Shown here in pieces: positions 25,441-34,177 of a stretch of 64,000 nucleotides of DNA. Under the pieces are notes generated by a model that worked only from the letters and a program-made list of their open reading frames with translations, searched no databases and had not been told where the DNA came from. This DNA is from Chitinophagales bacterium (GTDB lineage Bacteria > Bacteroidota > Bacteroidia > Chitinophagales > Chitinophagaceae). The first letter of the stretch is position 1; every line of letters begins with the position of its first letter. The translations under genes were made by a program, and so were the position numbers. Location: positions 1,240,001 to 1,304,000 of the forward strand of contig JACJXQ010000008.1 of NCBI GenBank assembly GCA_020636495.1, written 5' to 3'.

Positions 25441-25857
25441 CTATAGGAAATACTCCGCGGCAAGAGCATAACCCTTTAGTCCCAGCCCGGTGATGCAACC
25501 AACACATTTTGATGCTGTAAGCGATTGTTTGCGGTATTCTTCCCTGGCATATATGTTCGAAATATGTACTTCTACCACCGGTATATCGATAGCGGCTATC
25601 GCATCTGCCAGTGCCACGCTGGTGTGGGTATACCCGGCCCCGTTGAAGATAATGCCTTTTACTTTGCCCCTGCATTCGTGCAGGAAATTCACTAATTCAC
25701 CCTCCACATTGCTCTGGTAGTAGGTGAATGCAACTGAGGGGTATTTTTCTTTCAATTCATCCAGGTACTGCTCAAACGATATATTGCCATATATGTCTTT
25801 TTCGCGCGTGCCCAATAAATTAAGGTTGGGACCGTTAATAATAGCCAGGTGGAGCAT
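25441..25857 (-). CDS. aroQ: 3-dehydroquinate dehydratase, type II
   Basis: 138 residues from the ATG at 25857. The longer frame to 25959 is rejected because family members start at the sequence HLAIINGPNLNLLGTREKD. Visible family motifs are that N-terminal run with the catalytic lid (Arg and Tyr in TREKDIYGN), GIIFNGAGYTHTSVALADAI with the active-site His, and VVEVHISNIYAREEYR. It dehydrates 3-dehydroquinate in the shikimate pathway as a dodecamer. It is tail-to-tail with fmt with zero spacing. Confidence 0.95.
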   Translation of the reverse strand: MLHLAIINGPNLNLLGTREKDIYGNISFEQYLDELKEKYPSVAFTYYQSNVEGELVNFLHECRGKVKGIIFNGAGYTHTSVALADAIAAIDIPVVEVHISNIYAREEYRKQSLTASKCVGCITGLGLKGYALAAEYFL

Positions 25858-25899
25858 AATGAATTGTTTGAACAATATTAATAAATTACCGCTATTATA

Positions 25900-25907
25900 T
25901 ACTTTTG
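25900..25907 (+). promoter_or_regulatory. -7 element of the MarR/xerD operon
   Basis: TACTTTTG matches TAnnTTTG, 31 nt before the MarR ATG. A TTTG at 25867-25870 is too distant (29 nt) to be a sure -33 box. Confidence 0.4.
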
Positions 25908-25938
25908 TAGCTGCCGTTATATCTAAAACAGTGTTATT

Positions 25939-26397
25939 ATGCCTACGATAGAAGAACATTTAATAACCAAGCCGATCAAAGATCCTTACCACAGGGCTTT
26001 TCTGAACATCATGTTTACCGGTGTGTGGTTGCAACAGAAAATGGGGCAGATACTGAAACCGTTTGATATTACTGAGCCCCAATATAATGTACTACGTATA
26101 CTGCGCGGGCAAAGCGGAGAATCGATGAACCTGTACGAGGTACAGAACAGGATGATACAGAAAATGTCCAATGTTTCGAGGCTGATAGATAAGCTGGTAG
26201 CCAAAAAGCTGGTTACCCGCAGGGAGTGTAAAGAGAATCGCAGGAGGGTAGACCTGACCATTACGCAAAAGGGTCTTGATCTGCTGGATACTATTGAGCC
26301 TAAAATAGAGCCTTTTTTCAAGGCAATGAACGAGGCCATTACCAAAGAAGAGGCAAAAAATATCGGCGACTGGCTGGATAAAATGAGGAATGAGTAA
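25939..26397 (+). CDS. MarR-family transcriptional regulator
   Basis: 152 residues. The winged-helix core covers about residues 45-120: ITEPQYNVLRILRG, NRMIQKMSNVSRLIDKLVAK (recognition helix) and the wing RRECKENRRRVDLTITQKG. Flanking helices form the dimer. The ligand and target genes are not evident. Its final 8 bp overlap the start of xerD, so the two are translated together. Confidence 0.92.
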   Translation: MPTIEEHLITKPIKDPYHRAFLNIMFTGVWLQQKMGQILKPFDITEPQYNVLRILRGQSGESMNLYEVQNRMIQKMSNVSRLIDKLVAKKLVTRRECKENRRRVDLTITQKGLDLLDTIEPKIEPFFKAMNEAITKEEAKNIGDWLDKMRNE

Positions 26398-27313
26398 AGA
26401 TTATCATGTATGGCCTGCCTACCTGAAAGGCTTTAAAGCTTATCTGCAATTAGAACGTTCCATGTCTGACAACACTGTTGCTGCCTACCTGCACGATGTA
26501 GAAATGCTGGGCGAGTATATATACAATGAACAGGGCAATGTGCCTATACAGGGCATACAGCTTACCCATCTTCAATCTTTTCTAAGACATATCAACGAAC
26601 TGGAACTTACTGCCAATACACAGGCAAGAGTTATAAGTGGCATTAAAGCATTCTTCAGGTATTTGTTACTGGAGGAGGCTGTGACAGAAGACCCTACAGT
26701 ATTGCTGGAAGCGCCGAAGTTAAGGCGTGCTTTACCTGTACATCTTTCTATTGACGAAATAGATACCTTATTTGCTGCTATAGATCACAGCACACCTGAA
26801 GGTCAGCGTAATCGTGCCATGCTTGAAGTAATGTACAGTTGTGGTTTGCGTGTGAGTGAACTGACGGGACTATTGATATCTAATATGTACACTGATGTTG
26901 GTTTTGTGCGTGTAGTGGGTAAGGGTAATAAAGAAAGATTGGTACCGATAGGTGGCGAGGCAGTGAAACAGATAAAGCTATACAGAGAGCATGTACGCGT
27001 GCACCTGAAAACCATAAAGAAAGGCTGTGAGGATATTTTATTTCTGAACAGGAGGGGAGGACAACTTTCGCGTGTCATGGTGTTCATGATACTGAAAGAC
27101 CTGGTTGCGAAGAGCGGCATTCAGAAAAATATCCATCCCCATACGCTAAGACATTCATTTGCTACCCACCTGGTGGAAGCAGGGGCGGACCTGCGTGCTG
27201 TGCAGGAGATGCTGGGGCATAAGAGTATTACTACTACAGAGATATATACGCACCTTGACAGGTCGTACCTGAGGCAGACACTGGAAAAGTATCATCCCCG
27301 TTACGATAAGTAG
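26390..27313 (+). CDS. xerD: Tyrosine recombinase XerD
   Basis: 307 residues. The N-terminal SAM-like core-binding domain (about 10-95) has LERSMSDNTVAAYLHDVEML. The catalytic domain has all tyrosine-recombinase residues: Arg in SCGLRVSEL, Lys in GKGNKERLVP, HxxR in HTLRHSFATHLVEAG, His in LGHKSITTTEIYTH, and the Tyr of that IYTH segment as nucleophile. It resolves chromosome dimers at dif with its partner XerC, which is not in the window. It overlaps the MarR gene by 8 bp. No adjacent attachment sites or cassettes suggest an integrase instead. Confidence 0.93.
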   Translation: MSKDYHVWPAYLKGFKAYLQLERSMSDNTVAAYLHDVEMLGEYIYNEQGNVPIQGIQLTHLQSFLRHINELELTANTQARVISGIKAFFRYLLLEEAVTEDPTVLLEAPKLRRALPVHLSIDEIDTLFAAIDHSTPEGQRNRAMLEVMYSCGLRVSELTGLLISNMYTDVGFVRVVGKGNKERLVPIGGEAVKQIKLYREHVRVHLKTIKKGCEDILFLNRRGGQLSRVMVFMILKDLVAKSGIQKNIHPHTLRHSFATHLVEAGADLRAVQEMLGHKSITTTEIYTHLDRSYLRQTLEKYHPRYDK

Positions 27314-27330
27314 TAACCGGGCTATTTTAC

Positions 27331-27338
27331 TACTTTTG
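27331..27338 (+). promoter_or_regulatory. -7 element of the lipoprotein gene
   Basis: TACTTTTG matches TAnnTTTG and lies 24 nt before the ATG at 27363. It overlaps the TTG at 27336, which therefore cannot be the start codon. Confidence 0.5.
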
Positions 27339-27362
27339 ACTATCAGAAATAAAGACCTGTTT

Positions 27363-27836
27363 ATGAAAATGAATTTCGCAGCTTATACCATTATTGTGAT
27401 ATGCTTATTTGCGACAGCCTGTAAAACAAAATCTAAAATAGGCTCATCTGCAAAAGCTATGCCCGAACAACCATTCGTACCGGTATCAATCATTTCCCTG
27501 TATGATAAACCCCTGGACACGATAAAAAGGCACATAACCGGGCAGAAATGGCAGTTGTGGTACTCAGTAGGTGGTATTACCGGTAACGACCGACATAGTT
27601 TTACGGATATGTATTATACGCTGACCAAAGACGGGAAACTGATCACTGAAAAAGGCGGAGAGACAAGCATAAAGCCATACAAATGGGAAATGACACGTGA
27701 TATATATACAGGGGATTCCACTTATGTGATAACAGGTGTGGTGCAATGGAAAGTGGATGGTATATATGATGATACACTCAGGTTGGCGGATAACTACATG
27801 GATGGTTATGGCTATGCACTGACCAGGGTAAAATAG
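27363..27836 (+). CDS. Hypothetical lipoprotein
   Basis: 157 residues from the ATG at 27363. A second ATG lies two codons on. The N-terminal lipoprotein signal ends CLFATACKTK with a Cys in a lipobox-like context. The mature part contains KRHITGQKWQLWYSVGGITG and a repeated Trp/Tyr pattern with YKWEMTRDIYTGDSTYVITG, suggesting a small beta-barrel or lipocalin-like (META/copper-resistance-like) fold. I cannot name the family. It is 7 bp from the convergent type B T9SS gene. Confidence 0.75.
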   Translation: MKMNFAAYTIIVICLFATACKTKSKIGSSAKAMPEQPFVPVSIISLYDKPLDTIKRHITGQKWQLWYSVGGITGNDRHSFTDMYYTLTKDGKLITEKGGETSIKPYKWEMTRDIYTGDSTYVITGVVQWKVDGIYDDTLRLADNYMDGYGYALTRVK

Positions 27837-27843
27837 TATCGGT

Positions 27844-30621
27844 TTATTTAACCAGTATGAAATTTCCTTTGAACAGTACGGAGCTTCCGTCAGCTTTTTT
27901 ACCTGTTATCATGTAATTATAAGCACCCAGTTCCTGTGGTATGTTATTAAATGTTCCGTCCCATCCATTGTTTATGTCGGTTGTTGAATATACATTTTGC
28001 CCCCAGCGGTTGAAAACGCTGAACTTAGTGAATTGGAAATTGCAGATAATGTGCGGGCGTATCTTGTCGTTCAGACCATCGCGATTGGGCGTGAACGCAT
28101 CCGGCATGAAAATAAGTGCGTCTTTATCAACTATGATATCTTTTGTTGCTACATCCCAACATCCATTTTCGTCGTATCCATACACATGGAATTTAGTAGT
28201 CACGTCAGGTGATACTTTCTTTTGCAATCCTGAAGAGTCTTCGAAAAACTCCGAAGGTCCCCATATATACCGTATGCCACCACCGGCCAGCAGGTAAACG
28301 TCCGGCTCATCGCAGGTTACCCGATCCTTATCCGAAGTTATGGTAATTTCAGGTAGCGGAAGTATGTCAATATGTACATCATCTGATCCTTTACACCCTC
28401 TGCTGTCAATACCTGTAACGTGATAGGTTATGGGTTCTACCGGTTTGACATTGACTATTGCTGATTTATCATTGTCCAGCCCGTTCTTCGGGAACCATTC
28501 ATAAGAATCTGCACCTGTTGCCCGCAGTTGTATGGTACTGGCATAACAAATTACAGTGTCATTGCTGACCATAACTTCTATCGGTATATTTTCAGGCGAC
28601 ACAGTAGTTGATATGGTATCTGTACATCCTATAGTGTCTGTGACTATTAGTTGCACAGTATAAGTTCCTGTATGGCTGTAGGAATATGTAGTTGGTGCAG
28701 CAGTGCCTGTATTGCCATCTCCCCAAAGCCATTTTATTCCTGTGGTTATGGTAGTGCCATTGTTGACGGTGTCTGCATATATGGTTGTACAGTCTATCAG
28801 AGAGTCTGCAATATCATAGTCCAGAGAGGAGAATATAGCTATTGATCTGCTGAATGTGTCCTTACAGCCAAGTGCATCAGTTGTTATCAGTGTGATAGTA
28901 TAGTTCCCATCCTGGCTGTAAGTGTGCATGAGTGGATTGGTATTGCCATTATTGCCGTCTCCTGTAAGCCATGAATACTGCGTTACAGGTCCTCCCGCAG
29001 AAGTAGACGTAAGCTGTATTGTTCTGCAATTAAATAAGGAATCAGATATAAGCTCGTCCATCTGTTCGCCGGGAACAATAATATTTTTGAAGACCGTGTC
29101 GTAACAGCCATTGGAAGAGTTGACTTTCACAACGATCTTATACGTGCCCGGCTGGCTGAAACTATGAGTAACAGGATTGCCCGTACCTGTGTTACCATCT
29201 CCAAAGTCCCAGTTGATGGTAGACAGGGGCGTATTAGCCGTAGCAGAAAGTGTCAATGTCTGGCAGGCTGATAATGTGTCTTTAATGTTGAGATTCATAT
29301 TGCCCGAGTTGGCCGGGATAGTAGCAAATGGCACCACGAATCCTGAGGTAGTATCACCATTGCTGCCGGGTTGTGTACCCCAGTTGGTAGTGCTGGTTCC
29401 CGCGGTGAAAGTACCGCCTGCACCTCCTGTATAGTTGAATGCAATATTAGAAAAGAGGGATGCATTATTAACTAACACAGCTCCTCCTGCCGCGCCCCCG
29501 CCCGGACCATGGCCCCCGGCAGAAGTTTTTACATTGGCACCTCTACCACCTTTGGTCTCTATGTTGAGCTGGCTAACACTCTGTGCGTTGATGAGTATTG
29601 TACCCCCTGCGCCTCCGCCTCCGAATCCGTCATTACAACCCCCGCCTGTTGAAATGCAATCCAGCCCCTGTTGCCCGTTGGCCAGCAAATAATTACTGTT
29701 GCCGGTAATACTGCCTGCAATGATGATCATAATACCTCCGCCATTTCCGCCATTGGCTATATATGCATCATTCACGTCACCGGCACCACCGCCACCACCC
29801 ATGGTTACCCTGTTGTTTGCGGGGTTGTAGTTAAAGGCTCTTCCGCCACGTCCGCCAACAGCAGTAGAGGGTGCTCCTACCCACTCGTTGCCACCCAGTC
29901 CACCTGCACCGCCATTTCCGCCGCCACCACCACCGGAGTTGGTACTATTGGCACCACCACCTCCTGTATATAACTCTCCCCTGCAATAGAGCCTGTTGAC
30001 AGATACTTCGGTTATGCCTTCGCCTTTCATTGCTCCGCTGTAATTGTTGACAGGGAAGCAGTAATCCTGCTGGTTGCGGGTGTATTGTGTATGGTAAATA
30101 GGATTCGCATTTACACCTCCCCTGAAGCCTTTTTCTGATACGTCGATATCTGCATTAAGGGTCAATGTATTATTGACGATGATTGCAAACACACCTCCTT
30201 TAGTGCCGTTCCATGGTGTACATGAGTGCAGGCTATTGACAGCATAGTTTGTATACCTGGGAACCTTGACCAACTGTACTTTGCCCCAGGGCACATCGTA
30301 GCTCTTGATATTATTGTAGGTTAACGTGATAGCGTTGCCGGTTATAGACTGTATTTTATTGATCTCGTAGTTGCCACAGTTATTTAGGGTTACCAATGTT
30401 CCGAAAGCCGAAGTGTTTGTCGTGTCAATTTCAGCACCTTTCATCTGTATGAGCAATACATCATCGCCTATACTGAAACCTGACGCGTTGTCTACATTAA
30501 TTTGGTTACAGCCGGCGAATGATACTACAGCGGCATAGCTATTAATTATAGTCTGCCCGTCTGCCAGGTTTACACCCGTTAGAATAATAAAAGTGACTAT
30601 GATAGAGGTGAGATGTTTCAC
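27844..30621 (-). CDS. T9SS type B secreted protein with glycine-rich region and PKD domains
   Basis: 925 residues starting at GTG 30621. An in-frame TAG four codons upstream rules out a longer start. Signal peptide about 1-23. Residues about 24-440 form a beta-rich N-terminal region with a glycine-rich part (long G runs near 215-240 and 275-300). Three PKD domains follow (about 445-690; WDFGDGNTG, WLTGDGNNG, WLWGDGNTG), then two Ig-like modules (about 700-835). The C-terminal domain begins FMPDAFTPNRDGLNDKIRP and has FNRWGQNVYST, the gliding-motility-associated (type B) T9SS sorting domain. It is presumably exported and held on the cell surface as an adhesin. Confidence 0.9.
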   Translation of the reverse strand: MKHLTSIIVTFIILTGVNLADGQTIINSYAAVVSFAGCNQINVDNASGFSIGDDVLLIQMKGAEIDTTNTSAFGTLVTLNNCGNYEINKIQSITGNAITLTYNNIKSYDVPWGKVQLVKVPRYTNYAVNSLHSCTPWNGTKGGVFAIIVNNTLTLNADIDVSEKGFRGGVNANPIYHTQYTRNQQDYCFPVNNYSGAMKGEGITEVSVNRLYCRGELYTGGGGANSTNSGGGGGGNGGAGGLGGNEWVGAPSTAVGGRGGRAFNYNPANNRVTMGGGGGAGDVNDAYIANGGNGGGIMIIIAGSITGNSNYLLANGQQGLDCISTGGGCNDGFGGGGAGGTILINAQSVSQLNIETKGGRGANVKTSAGGHGPGGGAAGGAVLVNNASLFSNIAFNYTGGAGGTFTAGTSTTNWGTQPGSNGDTTSGFVVPFATIPANSGNMNLNIKDTLSACQTLTLSATANTPLSTINWDFGDGNTGTGNPVTHSFSQPGTYKIVVKVNSSNGCYDTVFKNIIVPGEQMDELISDSLFNCRTIQLTSTSAGGPVTQYSWLTGDGNNGNTNPLMHTYSQDGNYTITLITTDALGCKDTFSRSIAIFSSLDYDIADSLIDCTTIYADTVNNGTTITTGIKWLWGDGNTGTAAPTTYSYSHTGTYTVQLIVTDTIGCTDTISTTVSPENIPIEVMVSNDTVICYASTIQLRATGADSYEWFPKNGLDNDKSAIVNVKPVEPITYHVTGIDSRGCKGSDDVHIDILPLPEITITSDKDRVTCDEPDVYLLAGGGIRYIWGPSEFFEDSSGLQKKVSPDVTTKFHVYGYDENGCWDVATKDIIVDKDALIFMPDAFTPNRDGLNDKIRPHIICNFQFTKFSVFNRWGQNVYSTTDINNGWDGTFNNIPQELGAYNYMITGKKADGSSVLFKGNFILVK

Positions 30622-30712
30622 AAGTGACTATTTCATGTAAATGTAACGGTTTTTTTAGGGACAAAGTTCCGCAGCGGTATATGATATGATAACCTCCGAC
30701 ATAGTTTGTGTT

Positions 30713-30765
30713 TTGTGTATGATTTACAAACTTTTTCATATATTGTTGTGTATAATTTACAAACT
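30713..30765. promoter_or_regulatory. Pair of operator-like direct repeats
   Basis: Two 20-bp copies of TTGTGTATRATTTACAAACT (one mismatch) at 30713-30732 and 30746-30765, 33 bp apart (about three helical turns). Each contains the dyad TTGT-N9-ACAA. They end 9 nt before the ATG at 30775 and also lie upstream of the divergent gene at 30621, so a dimeric regulator could act on either gene. Confidence 0.55.
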
Positions 30766-30774
30766 GTACCCCCT

Positions 30775-32052
30775 ATGTATTTTAATCGCAGGAACTTCTT
30801 ACGTTCCGCATCTATTCTGGCTGCATGCTCCCTGAGCGAAATTGATGTAGTGGCTGCAGCACAGCAACTTAGTACCAATGGAAACAAAATTGCCGAAGAT
30901 GATGAAGCCTATTGGCAGAACGTCAGGCAACTTTTCCCGCTTACAAAAGATAAAATATACCTGAACAACGGAACGCTCGGTCCATCTCCATACCCTGTTA
31001 TAGAAGCGACAAGAGAGGGTATGATGCGGAGTGATGAGTACGGTGATTACAGCGGGTATGAAAAAGGTATAGATGCTATAGCTGAATTTGTGGGTGCTGA
31101 CAAAAAAGAGATAGCACTGACGCATAATGTTACTGAAGGGATCAATATAGCCTGCTGGGGATTGCCTTTGCATAAACATGATGAAGTGATCATTACAGAC
31201 CAGGAACATGTAGGTAATGCATTACCCTGGCTGAACCGTCATAAACTACATGGAATTGAATTAAAGACATTCACACCTGCACCAACCGCAGCAGAAACGC
31301 TGGAACGAGTTGCAGCACTTATAACAAGGAAAACAAGAGCCATTGCAGTACCGCATATGCCCTGTACTATAGGGCAGGTGTTGCCGGTAAAAGAAATATG
31401 CACATTAGCCAGGGACAAAGGCATATACTCATGCATTGACGGTGCCCACGGCCCGGGTATGATGCCGATAGACCTACACGACATGGGTTGCGATACCTAT
31501 GCCAGTTGTTGCCATAAATGGATGCTTGGGCCGAAAGGCACCGGGTTCCTGTATGTCAGGGAAGGTTTCCTGGATACATTGCAACCTTATTTTGTTGGAG
31601 GAGGTAGCTCAAAAGAGGAGTGGGACCTGGTAGACACTGTTTATATGCCCGGGTATGCCGACAGTGCCCATCGCTATTTTGGTGGCACACAGTCACTAGG
31701 ACTTGCAAAAGGAGTGATAGCCGCGGTAGGATTTATGAATAGTATTGGTATGGAAAATGTGACAGCGCGCATAAAATATCTTGGAGGCTACCTGCAGGAA
31801 CGTTTAATTGCCTTAGATGACAAGGTAAGGTTGCTTACTCCAACAGAGCCAAGGTCATTTTGTGGTATCAATAGTTTCAGGATAAAAGGGACTAATTATA
31901 AAGATTTCTACAAAAAATGCGCTGCAGCCGATATTCGTATCAGGGCTGTGCCTGAAGATGGCATGGATTGCCTGCGTATATCTACGCACATCTACAATAA
32001 CAAGAAGGAAATAGATGCTTTCATGGAGCTGCTGGAGAAGACAGTAGCATAA
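30775..32052 (+). CDS. Tat-exported PLP-dependent class V aminotransferase-like enzyme (isopenicillin N epimerase-like)
   Basis: 425 residues from the ATG at 30775. Upstream starts would translate the repeat region. The N-terminus NRRNFLRSASILAACS fits a twin-arginine signal (RRxFL plus hydrophobic stretch). The class V PLP fold follows: NNGTLGPSPYPVIEA, HNVTEGINIACWGLP, CIDGAHGPGMMPIDLHDMG with the cofactor Asp, and SCCHKWMLGPKGTGFLY with the Schiff-base Lys. Close relatives are annotated as isopenicillin N epimerases or cysteine desulfurase-like proteins, usually without proven substrate. Tat export means it folds with PLP before secretion. Confidence 0.88.
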   Translation: MYFNRRNFLRSASILAACSLSEIDVVAAAQQLSTNGNKIAEDDEAYWQNVRQLFPLTKDKIYLNNGTLGPSPYPVIEATREGMMRSDEYGDYSGYEKGIDAIAEFVGADKKEIALTHNVTEGINIACWGLPLHKHDEVIITDQEHVGNALPWLNRHKLHGIELKTFTPAPTAAETLERVAALITRKTRAIAVPHMPCTIGQVLPVKEICTLARDKGIYSCIDGAHGPGMMPIDLHDMGCDTYASCCHKWMLGPKGTGFLYVREGFLDTLQPYFVGGGSSKEEWDLVDTVYMPGYADSAHRYFGGTQSLGLAKGVIAAVGFMNSIGMENVTARIKYLGGYLQERLIALDDKVRLLTPTEPRSFCGINSFRIKGTNYKDFYKKCAAADIRIRAVPEDGMDCLRISTHIYNNKKEIDAFMELLEKTVA

Positions 32053-32081
32053 ATAATTTCACAAATCAATCCTTACAAGAG

Positions 32082-32108
32082 CCTGCCAGTTGATCTGTGC
32101 AGGTTTTT
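32082..32108 (+). terminator. Weak terminator after the aminotransferase-like gene
   Basis: Stem CCTGC / GCAGG with a 12-nt loop followed by five T residues. Confidence 0.45.
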
Positions 32109-32267
32109 GCCTTTTAATACTTCCCGGACATTTGCCTGATTATCAGTATTTAATCGGCTGCGATAGTCAGATGTGATATTATTAATATATTTTTAATGTT
32201 TTATTATAAATTTAATTACTAAGTTTCATGTATCAGCTATTATTTTCTCATTCCAAAAATACATATT

Positions 32268-33902
32268 ATGAAATATGGTCCTAGTCCCATTGTAAAATGC
32301 TTAGGGTTGTTGTTAGCATTTTCAATTCAGGCAAATGCACAATACTGTACACCAACGTATAGTGTACAGTGCAACAACTACAATATGTATATTAACAGTT
32401 TCAGCACGAGTGGTGGAAAGACGACGAATATTACCAACAATAACTCTGGTTGTGATAACTCGTCAAACAGTTATAAATACTATGCCAATAAGGTGCACGA
32501 TGGAGTACAGGGCACAGCAGTTAACTTTTCCGTACAGATCGGCTCGTCCTATCCTCAGGGAGTTAAGATATTTGTTGACTATAACATAGACGGTGATTTT
32601 GACGATGCAGGAGAAGAGGTATGGGTTTCCAGTGGATCGATACCGGCCGGTAATACAAAAACCGGCAGTTTTGTTATTCCGCAGGATGCAACTCCCGGAG
32701 ACTCCCGGATACGTGTCAGGAGTTCATACTCAACTACCAGTTTTAATGCCTGTGGGGCACAAAGTTATGGAGAGTGCGAAGATCATAAGTTTGTCATCCT
32801 TCCTTCATGTACTGCAGATTTCCCGGTACAGCCAACAGATAAGGGTGTATGCCAATATGGTGCCACAACCTTTAGCAGCACGACTATCAATGCGCAACAA
32901 TTTCAATGGCAATTGAATTCGGGGAGTGGCTGGGTAGACCTGGGAGATGATGCTATTTATGGCGGAACAGCTACCACTAACCTGCATATAAAAAATGCGG
33001 GTTTATCCATGCAAGGCTATAAGTATCGACTGGTGGCTACTAACACGAATGATAACTGCTCTGTGAAAAGCGATCCGGCCTCTTTGACCCTGGTACCTAC
33101 GACACAATCCAGTATTGTAGTTGCTGCGGCACCATCTACAGATATTTGCCTGGGTGAAGAAGCGATACTCTATACATCGTATACTAACGGAGGGGATAAG
33201 CCTGAGTACCGTTGGTTGCTGAACGGACTGGAAATACCGGGAGAAACGAAAGCTTCACTTAAGATAAAAACACTTGATCATGGTGATATAGTACAATGTC
33301 GTTTTTTAAGTAGTGCACAATGCGTGCCGGCCAACAATAGCCTTGGCATCAAATTTTCAGTAGTAAGCAACTTATTGGCAGAGGTGGGAATTTCCACCAG
33401 TTACAACGGTAATAATTCTTTTACATTTATTGCAGATCCAAAGAATGGAGGTACTGAGCCCAGGTATTCATGGTATATAAATGGAAAATTGTTGCCTGAT
33501 GAGACAGGCCAGTCTTTTACAACAGAAACATTAAAACCCTGGGATAAGGTGAGTGTGGGTATGCAAACCAGCAGAGATTGCGCAAACCCCAAACTTGCTA
33601 TGAGCAGGCTGGCAACCACAGGTGTTACCGACTTAAGCGATAATGCAACCAACATTACATTATCCCCTAATCCCAACAGGGGAAGTTTTACAGTTAAGTC
33701 TGACAACATAACAACTGATAAGGCAGGAATATATATATCTAATACATTAGGGCAGGTAGTATATCATGCTGAAGTTGCGATCAAAAATGGAAAATTACAA
33801 CAGGACATAAATATGAAAGGCAATGTAAGCCCCGGAATCTATATGTTGCATATTGTAACAGGTACTCAGCCAATGGTGATGAAATTTACTGTTGCCGACT
33901 AA
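32268..33902 (+). CDS. T9SS type A secreted protein, GEVED head plus three-module stalk (paralog 1)
   Basis: 544 residues. Signal peptide 1-25 (SIQANAQ). The head (about 26-180) is a GEVED domain: FVDYNIDGDFDDAGEEVW and SYGECEDHKF. Then come three Ig-like modules shared with the next four genes: module 1 (about 182-283; GWVDLGDDAIYGG), module 2 (about 284-370; YRWLLNGLEIPG, LDHGDIVQCRF) and module 3 (about 371-455; TSYNGNNSFTFIADPKNGG, LKPWDKVSV, TSRDCANPK). The last 80 residues are a type A sorting domain starting ITLSPNPNRGSFTVKS. It should be exported by T9SS and anchored at the surface. It is first of five tandem paralogs and the only one with GEVED. Confidence 0.88.
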   Translation: MKYGPSPIVKCLGLLLAFSIQANAQYCTPTYSVQCNNYNMYINSFSTSGGKTTNITNNNSGCDNSSNSYKYYANKVHDGVQGTAVNFSVQIGSSYPQGVKIFVDYNIDGDFDDAGEEVWVSSGSIPAGNTKTGSFVIPQDATPGDSRIRVRSSYSTTSFNACGAQSYGECEDHKFVILPSCTADFPVQPTDKGVCQYGATTFSSTTINAQQFQWQLNSGSGWVDLGDDAIYGGTATTNLHIKNAGLSMQGYKYRLVATNTNDNCSVKSDPASLTLVPTTQSSIVVAAAPSTDICLGEEAILYTSYTNGGDKPEYRWLLNGLEIPGETKASLKIKTLDHGDIVQCRFLSSAQCVPANNSLGIKFSVVSNLLAEVGISTSYNGNNSFTFIADPKNGGTEPRYSWYINGKLLPDETGQSFTTETLKPWDKVSVGMQTSRDCANPKLAMSRLATTGVTDLSDNATNITLSPNPNRGSFTVKSDNITTDKAGIYISNTLGQVVYHAEVAIKNGKLQQDINMKGNVSPGIYMLHIVTGTQPMVMKFTVAD

Positions 33903-33922
33903 ACTAAACCACTAAGAACGTA

Positions 33923-33960
33923 AAGAAAGGCCATACCGTTACGGTGTGGCCTTTCTTATT
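33923..33960 (+). terminator. Terminator after paralog 1
   Basis: Long stem AAGAAAGGCCATACCG / CGGTGTGGCCTTTCTT with one wobble pair and a 3-nt loop, followed by ATT rather than a long T run. Confidence 0.75.
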
Positions 33961-34177
33961 GCATTTAGCTGTTCTCTTTATTATTGTTGACTTTTTATTA
34001 ATTTTTAGTTATTAAAATCAGAATAAATAATAACTAAAAGTACCATGTTTAAGCACATGATTTTTTTTCTAAAAATGATAGATGAAAAATAAGTATTTAT
34101 AAAATATTAATTTGTTTGAGTTTGATTTAAGAATGAGATTTCATACATAATATTGTATAAAATTAAATCTCTTTGTT

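Noticed and set aside
26390..27313. XerD considered as an integron or mobile-element integrase
   Set aside because: It overlaps a MarR gene in a housekeeping context, with no attachment repeats or cargo; the sequence is of the XerD type.
29177..29973. Several proline/alanine-rich plus-strand frames
   Set aside because: They are the complement of the glycine-rich codons of the type B T9SS gene.
30706..30774. N-terminal extension of the Tat aminotransferase-like protein
   Set aside because: It would translate the operator-like direct repeats and move the twin-arginine motif away from the N-terminus.
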